This document shows, piece after piece, positions 43,234 to 52,117 of a DNA stretch of 64,000 nt. The notes under the pieces were generated by a model that saw nothing but the letters and a program-made list of their open reading frames with translations, did no database searches and was not told the DNA's origin. The stretch's first letter is position 1. Each line of letters opens with the position of its first letter. Made by a program: the position numbers and the translations under genes. This DNA is from Paraburkholderia ultramafica (GTDB lineage Bacteria > Pseudomonadota > Gammaproteobacteria > Burkholderiales > Burkholderiaceae): assembly GCF_902859915.1 (NCBI RefSeq), contig NZ_CADIKK010000002.1, forward strand, positions 310,001-374,000, given 5' to 3'.

Positions 43234-44669
43234 TGACGATGGACAACGCACCTAGCTATCCGACACGTCCGCTGCACTGCAGCCCGGACAAGAGTCCTTG
43301 TGCACCGGTTCCGGAATTCAGGCGGCTGAAGTACGCCTATGGCCAGCTTCTGGGCGCCGCCGATTTTCAGGCCGAGCAGAGCTATTTCCGCGAAAAGCAG
43401 CGCCTGCACAATCGCTGTGTGCACGGTTATGGCGTCGTCTGCGGTCTTCTCGTCCATACCGTCCCGCCGCCGCCCGAGTGTGTCCCCGAGACGGCAAAGG
43501 AGGCGGCGGCGCTCCACGAAGCACTTGCCGACGCCATACGCGAACGGGATGCACAGCCAGGCGACGAGAGGAAGCGGGCGCTTGACGCCGAAATCGAAAA
43601 GATGCAGCAGCAGATCGCAGCGCATCCCGCAGCGCCCTGCATCGAGCCGCAACCCGTTCAGGTCACTATTGAGTGCGGTCTCGCGCTCGACTGCAACGGC
43701 GACGAACTGGTTGTCCGCAGGCCGATCATTGTCGATCTGTGGGAGGCGCTGAGCGTTGAAGAGCGGAAGAAAGCCGAAGGATGTGAGGTCACGCTCTATC
43801 TGAGCCTGTGCTATTGCGAGCAGCCGGTGGACCCTTTCCGGCCGGTGATCTCGGACGAATGCGGGGCATCCGCGGATTGCGTCTATGGAAAGCTGCGCGA
43901 GAGCGTGAACGTGCGCGTGAGCCTTACCGGGCCGGAACCGGACACGCGCTGTGAGACCTGCTGTACCGCCTGCGAGGACCCGTGTCTGCTCCTCGCCGTG
44001 ATTTGCGGCTTCCGGCGCGGGTACATGCTCGCGGCGCACGACATCGACAACAGCGTTCGGCGAAAGATCGGTCTTTACCCGTTCACCGTGGTCACTGGAA
44101 TCAATTGGGTCCACGGCGCGACATATCTGCGCCACGAGGCCGAAGCAATTGTAGGCACAGAGGATCATGAAAGCGGACTGGAGGTTCATCTGTCACGGCC
44201 GGTCCGGGTGGATTCGCTGAAGCAGCGCGGAGTCATCGAGCTCTGGCGTATTGAGGGCGGCAAGGGGCGCTCGGGCTATATCACGGAGATGCGCGGGCAA
44301 TGCCACCCTCTCGAGGAGGTCGACGGGATGGCTCGGGGTTTCCGCTACCGTCAGACGGATCGGGAGGCCCTCGATTACGGCGACCGGATCATCATCATCG
44401 TCCGCTGTGCCTTCATTCTCGACGCGTGCTGTCGTCCCGTTGACGGGGCCCATATCGGCGGTCGCGTACCGCTCCTGCCAGGAAGCCGGTGCCCGCACAA
44501 ACACATCACGCACCATGGATGTGAGACTCCGCCATGGGGATGCGGACCTTGGACGTCGGGCAGCGGTTCGCCGGGCAGCAGCTTCGAGAGCTGGATCATA
44601 GTCTCTGAAAAGGACGAGCATCCACCCGAGGGCTATGGACCTCAGGGACATAGAGGAGCTACGTCATGA
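43230..44669 (+). CDS. Fibre-like eCIS protein A (first of three related proteins)
   Basis: 479 aa. Its N-terminal module reads YGQLLGAADFQAEQSYFREKQRLHNRCVHGYGVVCGLLV, followed by a charged helix (AALHEALADAIRERDAQPGDERKRALDAEIEKMQQQ) and QVTIECGLALDCNGDELVVRRPIIVD. The C-terminal half is beta-rich and ends in a Gly/Ser/His-rich stretch. Related modules start the next two genes. The many cysteines (for example CETCCTACEDPC) are unusual for a cytoplasmically assembled particle. It is probably a surface or fibre component; the function is inferred from position only. Confidence 0.75.
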   Translation: MMTMDNAPSYPTRPLHCSPDKSPCAPVPEFRRLKYAYGQLLGAADFQAEQSYFREKQRLHNRCVHGYGVVCGLLVHTVPPPPECVPETAKEAAALHEALADAIRERDAQPGDERKRALDAEIEKMQQQIAAHPAAPCIEPQPVQVTIECGLALDCNGDELVVRRPIIVDLWEALSVEERKKAEGCEVTLYLSLCYCEQPVDPFRPVISDECGASADCVYGKLRESVNVRVSLTGPEPDTRCETCCTACEDPCLLLAVICGFRRGYMLAAHDIDNSVRRKIGLYPFTVVTGINWVHGATYLRHEAEAIVGTEDHESGLEVHLSRPVRVDSLKQRGVIELWRIEGGKGRSGYITEMRGQCHPLEEVDGMARGFRYRQTDREALDYGDRIIIIVRCAFILDACCRPVDGAHIGGRVPLLPGSRCPHKHITHHGCETPPWGCGPWTSGSGSPGSSFESWIIVSEKDEHPPEGYGPQGHRGATS

Positions 44670-46318
44670 ACGCGCCAATGAGTTCGGCGACGATGCCGAT
44701 GAACAGGCCCGGCTCGTGCGGAAATCCGGGCCAACTCTGCAAGTGCGGCGGCGGATGCGGGGGTCCCGGTTGCCAGACCGACACCATGGTCCGACCGCGT
44801 TTCTTTGCCGGGCAGTTGCTCCTCGAGGATGATCTGCAGTCCATGGAGAATTATGTACTTGCCAAGAACCGCCTGCACAACCGCCGGCTGTTCGGTGACG
44901 GCGTGGTCTGCGGATTCGAGGTGCTGTGCCATCCGTGCGGCGGCGGGAAAGTCGTGGTAGAGCCGGGCTACGCGCTCGATTGCTGCGGCAACGATATCGT
45001 GCTGTCGTGCAGGGCCGAGCTCGACATCAACGCCATGATCCGCGACCTGAGGCAACGGCAGCTGGGCGGCTATGATTGCGGCGATCCGTGTCCACCCATG
45101 GGGCAACACGGAATCCAGTACAGCACGACGAACACCGACAAGAAAGTTACCCGCGAATACTGCCTCTACGTTCACTACTGCGAGCAGGAAACCGATCCCG
45201 TTTCCCCCTATTCCCCGGACCAGCCCTGCACCCCGACGGTGTGCGAGCCCAGTCGCATTCGCGAAGGCCTGCGCTTCGAGTTGCGCTGTCCCGAGAAGCC
45301 TCAGCCGCCAAACGATTTCCTGGCAGCGCTTTGGTGCTGCCTGGAGGATGTTGTAGGGAAGGAGAAAATGAGCCAGGACGCGCTCACCCTCGAAGGCATG
45401 GAGCACTACGTCAAGGAATGGGCCGCCGGGATCAGGCGCACGGGGGTTTCGGCCGCTGATCTACGGGACCGGCTCCTGGCCTTAATTGAACAGTCCCCCC
45501 GTCGGGTGGGCTGCAAGCTGCAAGAGAGGGTTCTTGCAGTGAAGCTGCCCTCCACGTCCGAGGTCGTTAAAGGAGAGGCCCATAGGGGTTCCGAAGAGCC
45601 GCCGACCGAAGAGAAAGGGGATAAGCAAGTTGCGGACACCCTAGTGTCCATCTTCGTCGAGATTCTCCGGGACTGTGTCTGCAGCGCGGTGATCCCACCG
45701 TGCCTGGATTGCACCAATACCGGCGTGCTGCTGGCCTGCCTCAAGGTTAAGGACTGCGACGTTAGTGAGATCTGTAACCTGTCGCGGCGCTTCGTGGTTT
45801 CGCCCGCGGCGGTCCGCTACTGGCAGGGCGTCGGCCGGGTTGAACATGCACTACAGCGGGTCTGCTGCATGGACCCCTGTTGCGGACATGTCGATGATCG
45901 ACAAGCGAGCGCTGAGGACCAGAAGGTCGCCGGGACGGTCGAGTCGCCGCAGCGGGAAAACGTGCTGCCCGCGATCGCGCCATCCGCGCGCCTTGTTCAG
46001 GCGGCGGTGCGTGAAGTGGAGCGACTGCAGCCCCCGGGATCAATGGCTGCAGCACAGTTATCGCGGATAGAGAAAGCGTTTGGGATCCTCGCTGGCAAGC
46101 CGGAACGGGAGCCTGATCACGATAGACGGGCCGAGAAGGAAGATTCAATAGTCGAGCGCGCAATGGTGCAGATCCGGGAAAAATTTCAGTCTGAACTTGA
46201 GCGTGGCGCGAAGGCGATCGAGGACGTCGCTGAGTTGCGGACACAGATGGAGAAGCTGCAAAAAGAGTTGGCTGAGATGAAACGAACGCAGAAGAAGCAG
46301 GGAGGTCAGGATGGCTGA
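44666..46318 (+). CDS. Fibre-like eCIS protein B with C-terminal coiled coil
   Basis: 550 aa. It begins with a Cys/Gly-rich stretch (CGNPGQLCKCGGGCGGPGC), then FFAGQLLLEDDLQSMENYVLAKNRLHNRRLFGDGVVCGFEV, the same module as protein A, and VVVEPGYALDCCGNDIVLSC. A long coiled coil ends the protein (about 480-545: SIVERAMVQIREKFQSELERG, AELRTQMEKLQKELAEMKRTQ). It is coupled to both neighbours by overlaps. It may trimerise to form a fibre shaft or collar. Confidence 0.75.
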   Translation: MNAPMSSATMPMNRPGSCGNPGQLCKCGGGCGGPGCQTDTMVRPRFFAGQLLLEDDLQSMENYVLAKNRLHNRRLFGDGVVCGFEVLCHPCGGGKVVVEPGYALDCCGNDIVLSCRAELDINAMIRDLRQRQLGGYDCGDPCPPMGQHGIQYSTTNTDKKVTREYCLYVHYCEQETDPVSPYSPDQPCTPTVCEPSRIREGLRFELRCPEKPQPPNDFLAALWCCLEDVVGKEKMSQDALTLEGMEHYVKEWAAGIRRTGVSAADLRDRLLALIEQSPRRVGCKLQERVLAVKLPSTSEVVKGEAHRGSEEPPTEEKGDKQVADTLVSIFVEILRDCVCSAVIPPCLDCTNTGVLLACLKVKDCDVSEICNLSRRFVVSPAAVRYWQGVGRVEHALQRVCCMDPCCGHVDDRQASAEDQKVAGTVESPQRENVLPAIAPSARLVQAAVREVERLQPPGSMAAAQLSRIEKAFGILAGKPEREPDHDRRAEKEDSIVERAMVQIREKFQSELERGAKAIEDVAELRTQMEKLQKELAEMKRTQKKQGGQDG

Positions 46319-47471
46319 TGTCATTTCAAGAACCACCTTCTATGAAGGCCAGATTCTCGGTGCTGCGGATCTCCAGGCTGGCGTCGACCACGGCCCTGGG
46401 CAACTCGCCCGACACGAGCGCTACCTGCATCTCTGGGGGATTGCGTTCGGCCTTGCGCTCGTCAAGACGGAGAGAACCACGGCCGCTCCCGCGTCCGTTC
46501 CCTACGTCGAAGTCAAGGTGGCCGCCGGCGTCGCCATCGACGGCACCGGCCGGGAACTCGTCGTGCCCAACGACACGCCGCTGAGCGAAAGTGAATTTGA
46601 CCAATTCAACGTCGCCGTCGGCGCAACTTCGACTGACTGGTTCCCCGTGTTCCTCGTCGGCCTTGACGAAGTCGGGGCGCCGTCTGGCGGAGGCTCGATG
46701 GGGTGCACTGCCGACCAGGCGAGCCGGACCGTAGAGAGCTTCCTGCTCCAGTTCGGCCGTCCCGGCGATGCCACCATTATCGATACGCAGACCCCGGCGG
46801 CGGTTGCAGACGGCCCCGGCAGTGGCGGATGGAAGGTTCTGCTCGGCTTCGTGCAGTGGAACAACACCATCAAGAAGTTCGCTGACGTCAACACGATCGA
46901 CCAAGGGATCGCCCCGCGCTACGCGGGCGTCCAGGCCGACGAGATTGCAGCGCGCGGCGGCCAGCTCGTGCTGCGAAGCAAATCACGGTCGCAGGCAGGT
47001 GCGCCGGCAGTGGTGATCGACGCTTCGACGGGCGGCGGGGAACTGCGTTTCGGAGCGCAGGATGCCGGTGGCGCGGTTCAGCCGGTATTTCGGGTTACCG
47101 CGAAGGGCGATGTCATCGCGACCGGACAAATACAGGGGGCTGCGACCCCGGGGAGCGTACAAGTGCAGTCGGGCACGGCGACCGACGGCATCATTCTGCC
47201 GCTTCCTCCCGGCGTGACTGAGGATATGGTCGCACCCGGAAAGGCTACGCTGCATGTGCAACTCACGCCGCGCCTGGACGGCACGCCGCCGGACCCCACA
47301 GGCAAATGGGCGAACTCTTCGCTCAAATGCTCGCTCGGTGCCGATCGTCGGTTGAACTGCCTGATTCGTTGGTTCAACTTGGCCACCGCCGCACCAATAG
47401 TTCCAAAGGATCTGCCCGGCCTGTGCGACTACATGATAGTCGTCTCCGTCCCGGCAGCAGGAGGTCCCTGA
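46311..47471 (+). CDS. Fibre-like eCIS protein C
   Basis: 386 aa. It starts FYEGQILGAADLQAGVDHGPGQLARHERYLHLWGIAFGLALV, the third copy of the module, and EVKVAAGVAIDGTGRELVVPNDTPLS. The C-terminal part includes a phage-fibre-like strand repeat (VIDASTGGGELRFGAQDAGG, then VFRVTAKGDVIATGQIQGAATPG). This is the best candidate for a receptor-binding or fibre protein, because such G-x-I-x-G strands are typical of tail fibres. It overlaps protein B by 8 bp and the next gene by a shared A. Confidence 0.75.
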   Translation: MADVISRTTFYEGQILGAADLQAGVDHGPGQLARHERYLHLWGIAFGLALVKTERTTAAPASVPYVEVKVAAGVAIDGTGRELVVPNDTPLSESEFDQFNVAVGATSTDWFPVFLVGLDEVGAPSGGGSMGCTADQASRTVESFLLQFGRPGDATIIDTQTPAAVADGPGSGGWKVLLGFVQWNNTIKKFADVNTIDQGIAPRYAGVQADEIAARGGQLVLRSKSRSQAGAPAVVIDASTGGGELRFGAQDAGGAVQPVFRVTAKGDVIATGQIQGAATPGSVQVQSGTATDGIILPLPPGVTEDMVAPGKATLHVQLTPRLDGTPPDPTGKWANSSLKCSLGADRRLNCLIRWFNLATAAPIVPKDLPGLCDYMIVVSVPAAGGP

Positions 47472-48037
47472 TGACCAGCTCAACTTTGCTTGTCTACGTT
47501 CAGTGGACAGGGCACGTGCTCGCGGCGGCGACGGTCGCCGCACCGCCAGGTCAGGATATACAACCCGCCGCACTGGCCGGTCTGCAACTGCCCGTTCGGT
47601 ACATAGGCGGATCATCATCCCCAGACGTCGAAGTCTGCGTTCCTGCCGAGGAACTTGCGGTGTTGCCTGTGGATTCACAAGCAGTAAAGATTGATAGCGC
47701 GCTCAGCATGGAGGTGAGGCCCGATAGGTCAGTAGCAGCGCTGGGCTCAGTCCCGCTTGCTTCCAGCTTTGTCAAGTTCACTGCCAACAACACACTAACG
47801 GTCACGTTCCCTTCCCCCTCCACCGACAAGGCGCTCGTCTGGGCAAGAGTCCAGCCGCAGTTAGTTAGCAATCTGGGGCAGCTAGCGGACGGATCGCGAA
47901 CGGCGCACGGAGAAGATCCAGGCACCGGAACTGTGAATCTGACAATGCAACCACCACTACCTCATAGCGTTCCTTATTCAATACTTGTCCTCGTATCCGG
48001 CTTCCCCCCGCTTCTGTTCACACTCACCACCCCATAG
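47471..48037 (+). CDS. eCIS-associated beta-rich protein of unknown function
   Basis: 188 aa from ATG 47471, which overlaps the previous stop (TGATG). Alternating hydrophobic and polar strands predominate (TLLVYVQWTGHVLAAATVAAPPG, FVKFTANNTLTVTFPSPSTDK, VPYSILVLVSGFPPLLFTLTTP). No signal peptide and no known domain. It probably belongs with the fibre-like proteins, for example as a fibre tip or fibre-binding part. Confidence 0.65.
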   Translation: MTSSTLLVYVQWTGHVLAAATVAAPPGQDIQPAALAGLQLPVRYIGGSSSPDVEVCVPAEELAVLPVDSQAVKIDSALSMEVRPDRSVAALGSVPLASSFVKFTANNTLTVTFPSPSTDKALVWARVQPQLVSNLGQLADGSRTAHGEDPGTGTVNLTMQPPLPHSVPYSILVLVSGFPPLLFTLTTP

Positions 48038-48052
48038 AAGAGCACTCCCGCC

Positions 48053-49960
48053 ATGCCCGACATTCTCATCCGGCATTGTACGATCCGCATCGTCCGGCGT
48101 GGCGGCTGGGCTTGGGGCAGGGAGCCGCGGGCATTACTCGACCGGGTTCTGGACCGTCTGCCGGCGCTGATCGCGGGAGAAATGGAGCAGCTCTGGCCTG
48201 GGGATGAGGAGCGTGAGATTTCTGCTCCAATACGCGTCCACCTGCCGGTTTCTCTCGCTGGCTTGCTGGCCGCAAGCGACCTCGCAGGCGAAACAGGCTT
48301 GCCAGGCTCGGCCCCAAGCCACGAATTGCTCCGAAGCCTGCGCTTGGCGTTACGCCAGGCTCTCGCGGCCGAAATCGATTCTGAAGGCGGGGAAAGGTCT
48401 GCGGGCGACGAAACCATCGAGGCCGAGCGACCCGAGCCGGGCCCGCGTGAGATCCGTGCTCCGCTGGAGCCACTCGCGGTGCTCGTGAGCTGGCTTCGGA
48501 ACGGCCGACTGCAGGCGCGGCTGAGTTCTTTCGCCCCGGATGCGTTGAGCGCCTGGCATGCGCATATCTTCGCCACCCCAATCGTGCCCTCCGCTAACCC
48601 CGCAGCCATCGCGGAGTTGGCCGAACGCCTGGCGGAACGGCTGATGGCTCGGCCGCCCTGCACCGAGAGTGACGTTGCCGGGACGCTGCGGCTACGTCTT
48701 CACGCGTTTGTCGCGCTCGAGGCGACGATGCCGGGCTGCCTCGGGAGTGCCGTCCTGCGCGACACGGTGGAACGCTTGCTGCCTTGCCACGACATCGGTC
48801 CGGTTACCGCGCCGTCTATCGAGGCGCCGACGGTGCCGACGGCCGTCGTCGACGCCGCTGCGCCTCCCCAGGCTGCATCGTCCGCCGCGGGGGCTGCGTC
48901 GCTCCCGGCGCTTCGCATCGCGCATCGGACCTTGCGGGGAGTGCCGCAGGAACAGCGGATCGACTGCGCTCTGCCTTTCCTGCTGCTCGGTCCGCTCGCG
49001 CGCATCGGTTTTCTTGATACGGCATCTGCCGTCTTCGCGGCAGTGGGCTTGCCAGAAGCGCTGCCACTTCTCGCCGTGGCCTTGGCGTATAAGACCATGG
49101 ATCCGCCGGCACGCGCGTGGCTACGTCTGCCTGCGACCCGCAAGGCCGCTGCTGCCTGCGGCCTGCTGGCCGAACCGCCCGACGACAACGACATTGTGGC
49201 GTTGGCGCGCGCCGTCTCCCGGCAGCTGTCGCCGCTGGATGCGCTGGTGGAAGACTGTCTGCTGGACGGCCACCGACCTGGTACGCCGCTTCTGGTCACG
49301 CGAGCTGGTGGTGCAGCCAATGCTTACCTCTTGCTATGGGATGTCGAAGGGCTGTTCCCGATTGCCATAATGCAGAACCTCCTGCCCGTTCTGCAGCGCA
49401 TGCTGCATGAGCTCGTGCTGATACCGGTCGATGTTGCCACTCCGTCGGTGCTGCACGCTCTCGACGCGGCGAGTATCCGCTTCGTCACCGACGCACCGCC
49501 GTGCCGTGGCGAGCGCTGGCGCCGGGTCGCCGGGAAGGGGCGCGAGTGCTGGTGGACCAACGATACGTTGATGGCGGAGGAGCGCCTTGCAGCTGCAGGA
49601 CGGCGCCTGGCTGAAGCAACTGAATTGGCCGATGCGTCCTGGCAAGCGCTGGGTGTCGAGCGGCCCTCGGTGCCGCGCCAGGCGGGCGACGCCTTCGACC
49701 GGTGTGTCACCCTCGCTGCTGGTCTCGCCCTCGGCAGCATCGCCTGGGAGCTCTGGTGGGACCGCGAGCCGACCGCGCCGCCGCTGGCGCTCAACCGTTT
49801 CCGCGACCTCGGAGGTTTGATGAGGGTCAATGCCGAAAGCGTCCGAATCCTGCTACCGCTAGGCCGCCGCTTCTTCGATCTTCGCGATCACGGTTTCCTG
49901 GACGATGTTCACGACATTCCCTGGTTCGACGGTCGCGTCCTTTGCTTCTCGTCGGGGTAG
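48053..49960 (+). CDS. Large eCIS-associated protein of unknown function preceding the ATPase
   Basis: 635 aa: ILIRHCTIRIVRRGGWAWGREPRALLDRVLDRLPALIAGEMEQLWPGDEEREISAPIRVHLPVSLAGLL at the start, a low-complexity Ala/Pro linker near residues 255-290, and LPFLLLGPLARIGFLDTASAVFAAVGLPEALPLLAVALAYK further on. No enzymatic motif is evident. A protein of this general form lies directly before the AAA+ gene in several eCIS clusters by my recollection, so it may be a tape-measure, assembly or cargo-loading factor. The next gene starts 3 bp later. Confidence 0.7.
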   Translation: MPDILIRHCTIRIVRRGGWAWGREPRALLDRVLDRLPALIAGEMEQLWPGDEEREISAPIRVHLPVSLAGLLAASDLAGETGLPGSAPSHELLRSLRLALRQALAAEIDSEGGERSAGDETIEAERPEPGPREIRAPLEPLAVLVSWLRNGRLQARLSSFAPDALSAWHAHIFATPIVPSANPAAIAELAERLAERLMARPPCTESDVAGTLRLRLHAFVALEATMPGCLGSAVLRDTVERLLPCHDIGPVTAPSIEAPTVPTAVVDAAAPPQAASSAAGAASLPALRIAHRTLRGVPQEQRIDCALPFLLLGPLARIGFLDTASAVFAAVGLPEALPLLAVALAYKTMDPPARAWLRLPATRKAAAACGLLAEPPDDNDIVALARAVSRQLSPLDALVEDCLLDGHRPGTPLLVTRAGGAANAYLLLWDVEGLFPIAIMQNLLPVLQRMLHELVLIPVDVATPSVLHALDAASIRFVTDAPPCRGERWRRVAGKGRECWWTNDTLMAEERLAAAGRRLAEATELADASWQALGVERPSVPRQAGDAFDRCVTLAAGLALGSIAWELWWDREPTAPPLALNRFRDLGGLMRVNAESVRILLPLGRRFFDLRDHGFLDDVHDIPWFDGRVLCFSSG

Positions 49961-49963
49961 CAC

Positions 49964-52117
49964 ATGCCCGAGATCCGTGCGCTTGCCGTCACCCATCTTC
50001 AGCTCCGGCTGCGGGGCATCCATTGCCTGCTACACAAAGCCGTGCAGGCACAGATCGCCCGCGCCGTCCGCCTTGAGCGCCAGGACCTCACGCCGCATTG
50101 TATTGCCGTGGACGAGGTGCAATACCTTCTCGAGGACACCGCGCAGCTACTGGAGGAGCCCTTGGACACCAATCCTCTTGATGACGCCGAGCATGCAGCT
50201 GTCGAGCAGGGTATGGCGGGCGAGGCGGCGCTTCGAGAAGACGCGCGGCGCGCCGGTCTGCTGCTGCCGTTTGACGGCCTGTGCCGATATCTCGATCTCT
50301 CGGCGTTCGAAGAATTCGCCATCCTGCTGTGCGCCGCACCGGAACTGGATCGCGCCTATGAGCGCATCTACGCCTTCCTGCTCGACGATATTGGCCGCCG
50401 TGCCCCCTGCGTCGAGCTGCTTGCGACACTCGGCGGCCATGGGATCGCGGAGCGCATCGCCTGTCGCCACGTGCTGTCGCGTTTCGGCAAATTGCGTCGC
50501 TCCGGCGCACTGCTGGCCCGCGGCGACGCGGCGACCGAATTGCGCCAGGAACTGCGTCTCGCCGACGGACTGTTCGATCACCTAACTGGCGACGGCAGCG
50601 ATCTCGCGGCGCTGTGCCGCGATACCATGCTCCCGGTGGTCCCCACTTTGATGCCGGACGGCGCGCATACCCTGGACCTTCGGATCGCTCGACTGGCTTC
50701 GGCACTGCAAGGAGGCAGCTTGCGCGCGGTCGGCATTTGGGGGCCACGCCAGAGTGCCAGGGAAGACGCGGCACATTCCCTCGCCGCCGCGCTCGGTCTG
50801 CGCTTGCGTCGGTGGGCACCGCCCGCCGGTGACGATGGCCGCGACATTCTCCCCGGTCTGCGCGACGCGCTACAGGAGGCCAATACCGGCGGTGGGCTAC
50901 TCTGCATCGTGGCGGAAAGTTTCGCCGATCCGCAACACCGTGATATCGCGGCCGCCGTAACCGCGGAGCTCGCGCGGATCGAGAGTCCCGTCGTGCTGAC
51001 CGGCACGCAGGCCTGGCGCCCGGCTGGGCTGCTCGCCTTCGCGAGTTATGCCGAGGTTGAACTCGAGGCACCCAACCTCTCCGCCCGCCGTGCCATGTGG
51101 CGGGAGGAAATGCCGGAGCTTGAGGCGGCCGAGGCAGAGGAGATGGCGTCGCGGTTGAGCCTGGGCCGGGACGATGTCCGCGCTTCCATTCGCATGGCAC
51201 GCAGCGAGGCTGGAATCGGCTGTGAACCGTCCGGGTTCGCACACCTGCAGCGTGCGGCCGCAGCACTGTCCGCTAGCCGCTGTCGCCAGTTTGCGTCGCT
51301 GATCCGTCCCAAGCGTGGTCCCGACGATCTGATCCTTCCGCCCGCCTTGCATCGCCAGGTGCTGGAGATTGGCCAGTTCTTCCGCGCCTGGCCGGTGGTC
51401 GCCGAAACCTGGGGCTTCGGGCGGCTCACCACTGGCGAGGGCGGGATCAAGGCACTGTTCACCGGCGATTCCGGCACCGGCAAGACGCTCGCCGCTGAGG
51501 TCATAGCGGGCACGCTGCAGATGCCGCTACTGCGGGTCGAACTGTCGCGCGTTGTCTCGAAGTGGGTAGGCGAAACCGAGAAAAACCTCGATGCCACCTT
51601 TGCGGAGGCCGAGGATAGTCAGGCCGTGCTGTTGTTCGACGAGGCCGATGCGCTGTTCGGCAAGCGCGGCAACGTCGAATCTGGTGTTGACCGCTATGCC
51701 AATCTGGAGGTGAGCTACCTATTGCAGCGCCTCGACGACTATGGGGGGCTGGTCATCCTCGCCAGCAATCTGAAGGACAATATCGACGTCGCCTTCGCCC
51801 GCCGCTTTCAGGCCATCCTGCATTTTCCCAGACCGAACCAGAGCGAGCGCCGTCGCATCTGGCAGATGGCCTTCCCGCGCGAGGCACCGGTCGATCCGTC
51901 ACTCGATCTCGATGCGCTGTCAAACCTCGACCTGACCGGCGCCGGCATCGTAGGCGCGGCGCGCAACGCTGCGCTGCTCGCGGCGCACGAGGGCGTCGCC
52001 GAGATCGGCAAGCCGCATATCGTCCGGGCCATCGCCCGCCAGTACCGGCGCGAGGCGCGCCTGCTAACACCGGTTGATCTCGGCCCGTATGCAAACCTGT
52101 TGCAGGACCACCGATGA
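49964..52117 (+). CDS. AAA+ ATPase of the eCIS (Pvc15-like) with a degenerate first AAA domain
   Basis: 717 aa. The C-terminal AAA domain is complete: Walker A GDSGTGKT at about residues 500-508, Walker B AVLLFDEADALF at about 553-564, and the arginine region FARRFQAILHFPRPN. An earlier domain (about 230-400) looks AAA-like, but its P-loop reads VGIWGPRQSAREDAA, lacking the GK[ST]. Pvc15/Afp15 ATPases are needed for particle assembly and cargo loading, probably acting in the cytoplasm. It overlaps the cargo gene by 4 bp, which ties the two functions together. Confidence 0.92.
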   Translation: MPEIRALAVTHLQLRLRGIHCLLHKAVQAQIARAVRLERQDLTPHCIAVDEVQYLLEDTAQLLEEPLDTNPLDDAEHAAVEQGMAGEAALREDARRAGLLLPFDGLCRYLDLSAFEEFAILLCAAPELDRAYERIYAFLLDDIGRRAPCVELLATLGGHGIAERIACRHVLSRFGKLRRSGALLARGDAATELRQELRLADGLFDHLTGDGSDLAALCRDTMLPVVPTLMPDGAHTLDLRIARLASALQGGSLRAVGIWGPRQSAREDAAHSLAAALGLRLRRWAPPAGDDGRDILPGLRDALQEANTGGGLLCIVAESFADPQHRDIAAAVTAELARIESPVVLTGTQAWRPAGLLAFASYAEVELEAPNLSARRAMWREEMPELEAAEAEEMASRLSLGRDDVRASIRMARSEAGIGCEPSGFAHLQRAAAALSASRCRQFASLIRPKRGPDDLILPPALHRQVLEIGQFFRAWPVVAETWGFGRLTTGEGGIKALFTGDSGTGKTLAAEVIAGTLQMPLLRVELSRVVSKWVGETEKNLDATFAEAEDSQAVLLFDEADALFGKRGNVESGVDRYANLEVSYLLQRLDDYGGLVILASNLKDNIDVAFARRFQAILHFPRPNQSERRRIWQMAFPREAPVDPSLDLDALSNLDLTGAGIVGAARNAALLAAHEGVAEIGKPHIVRAIARQYRREARLLTPVDLGPYANLLQDHR

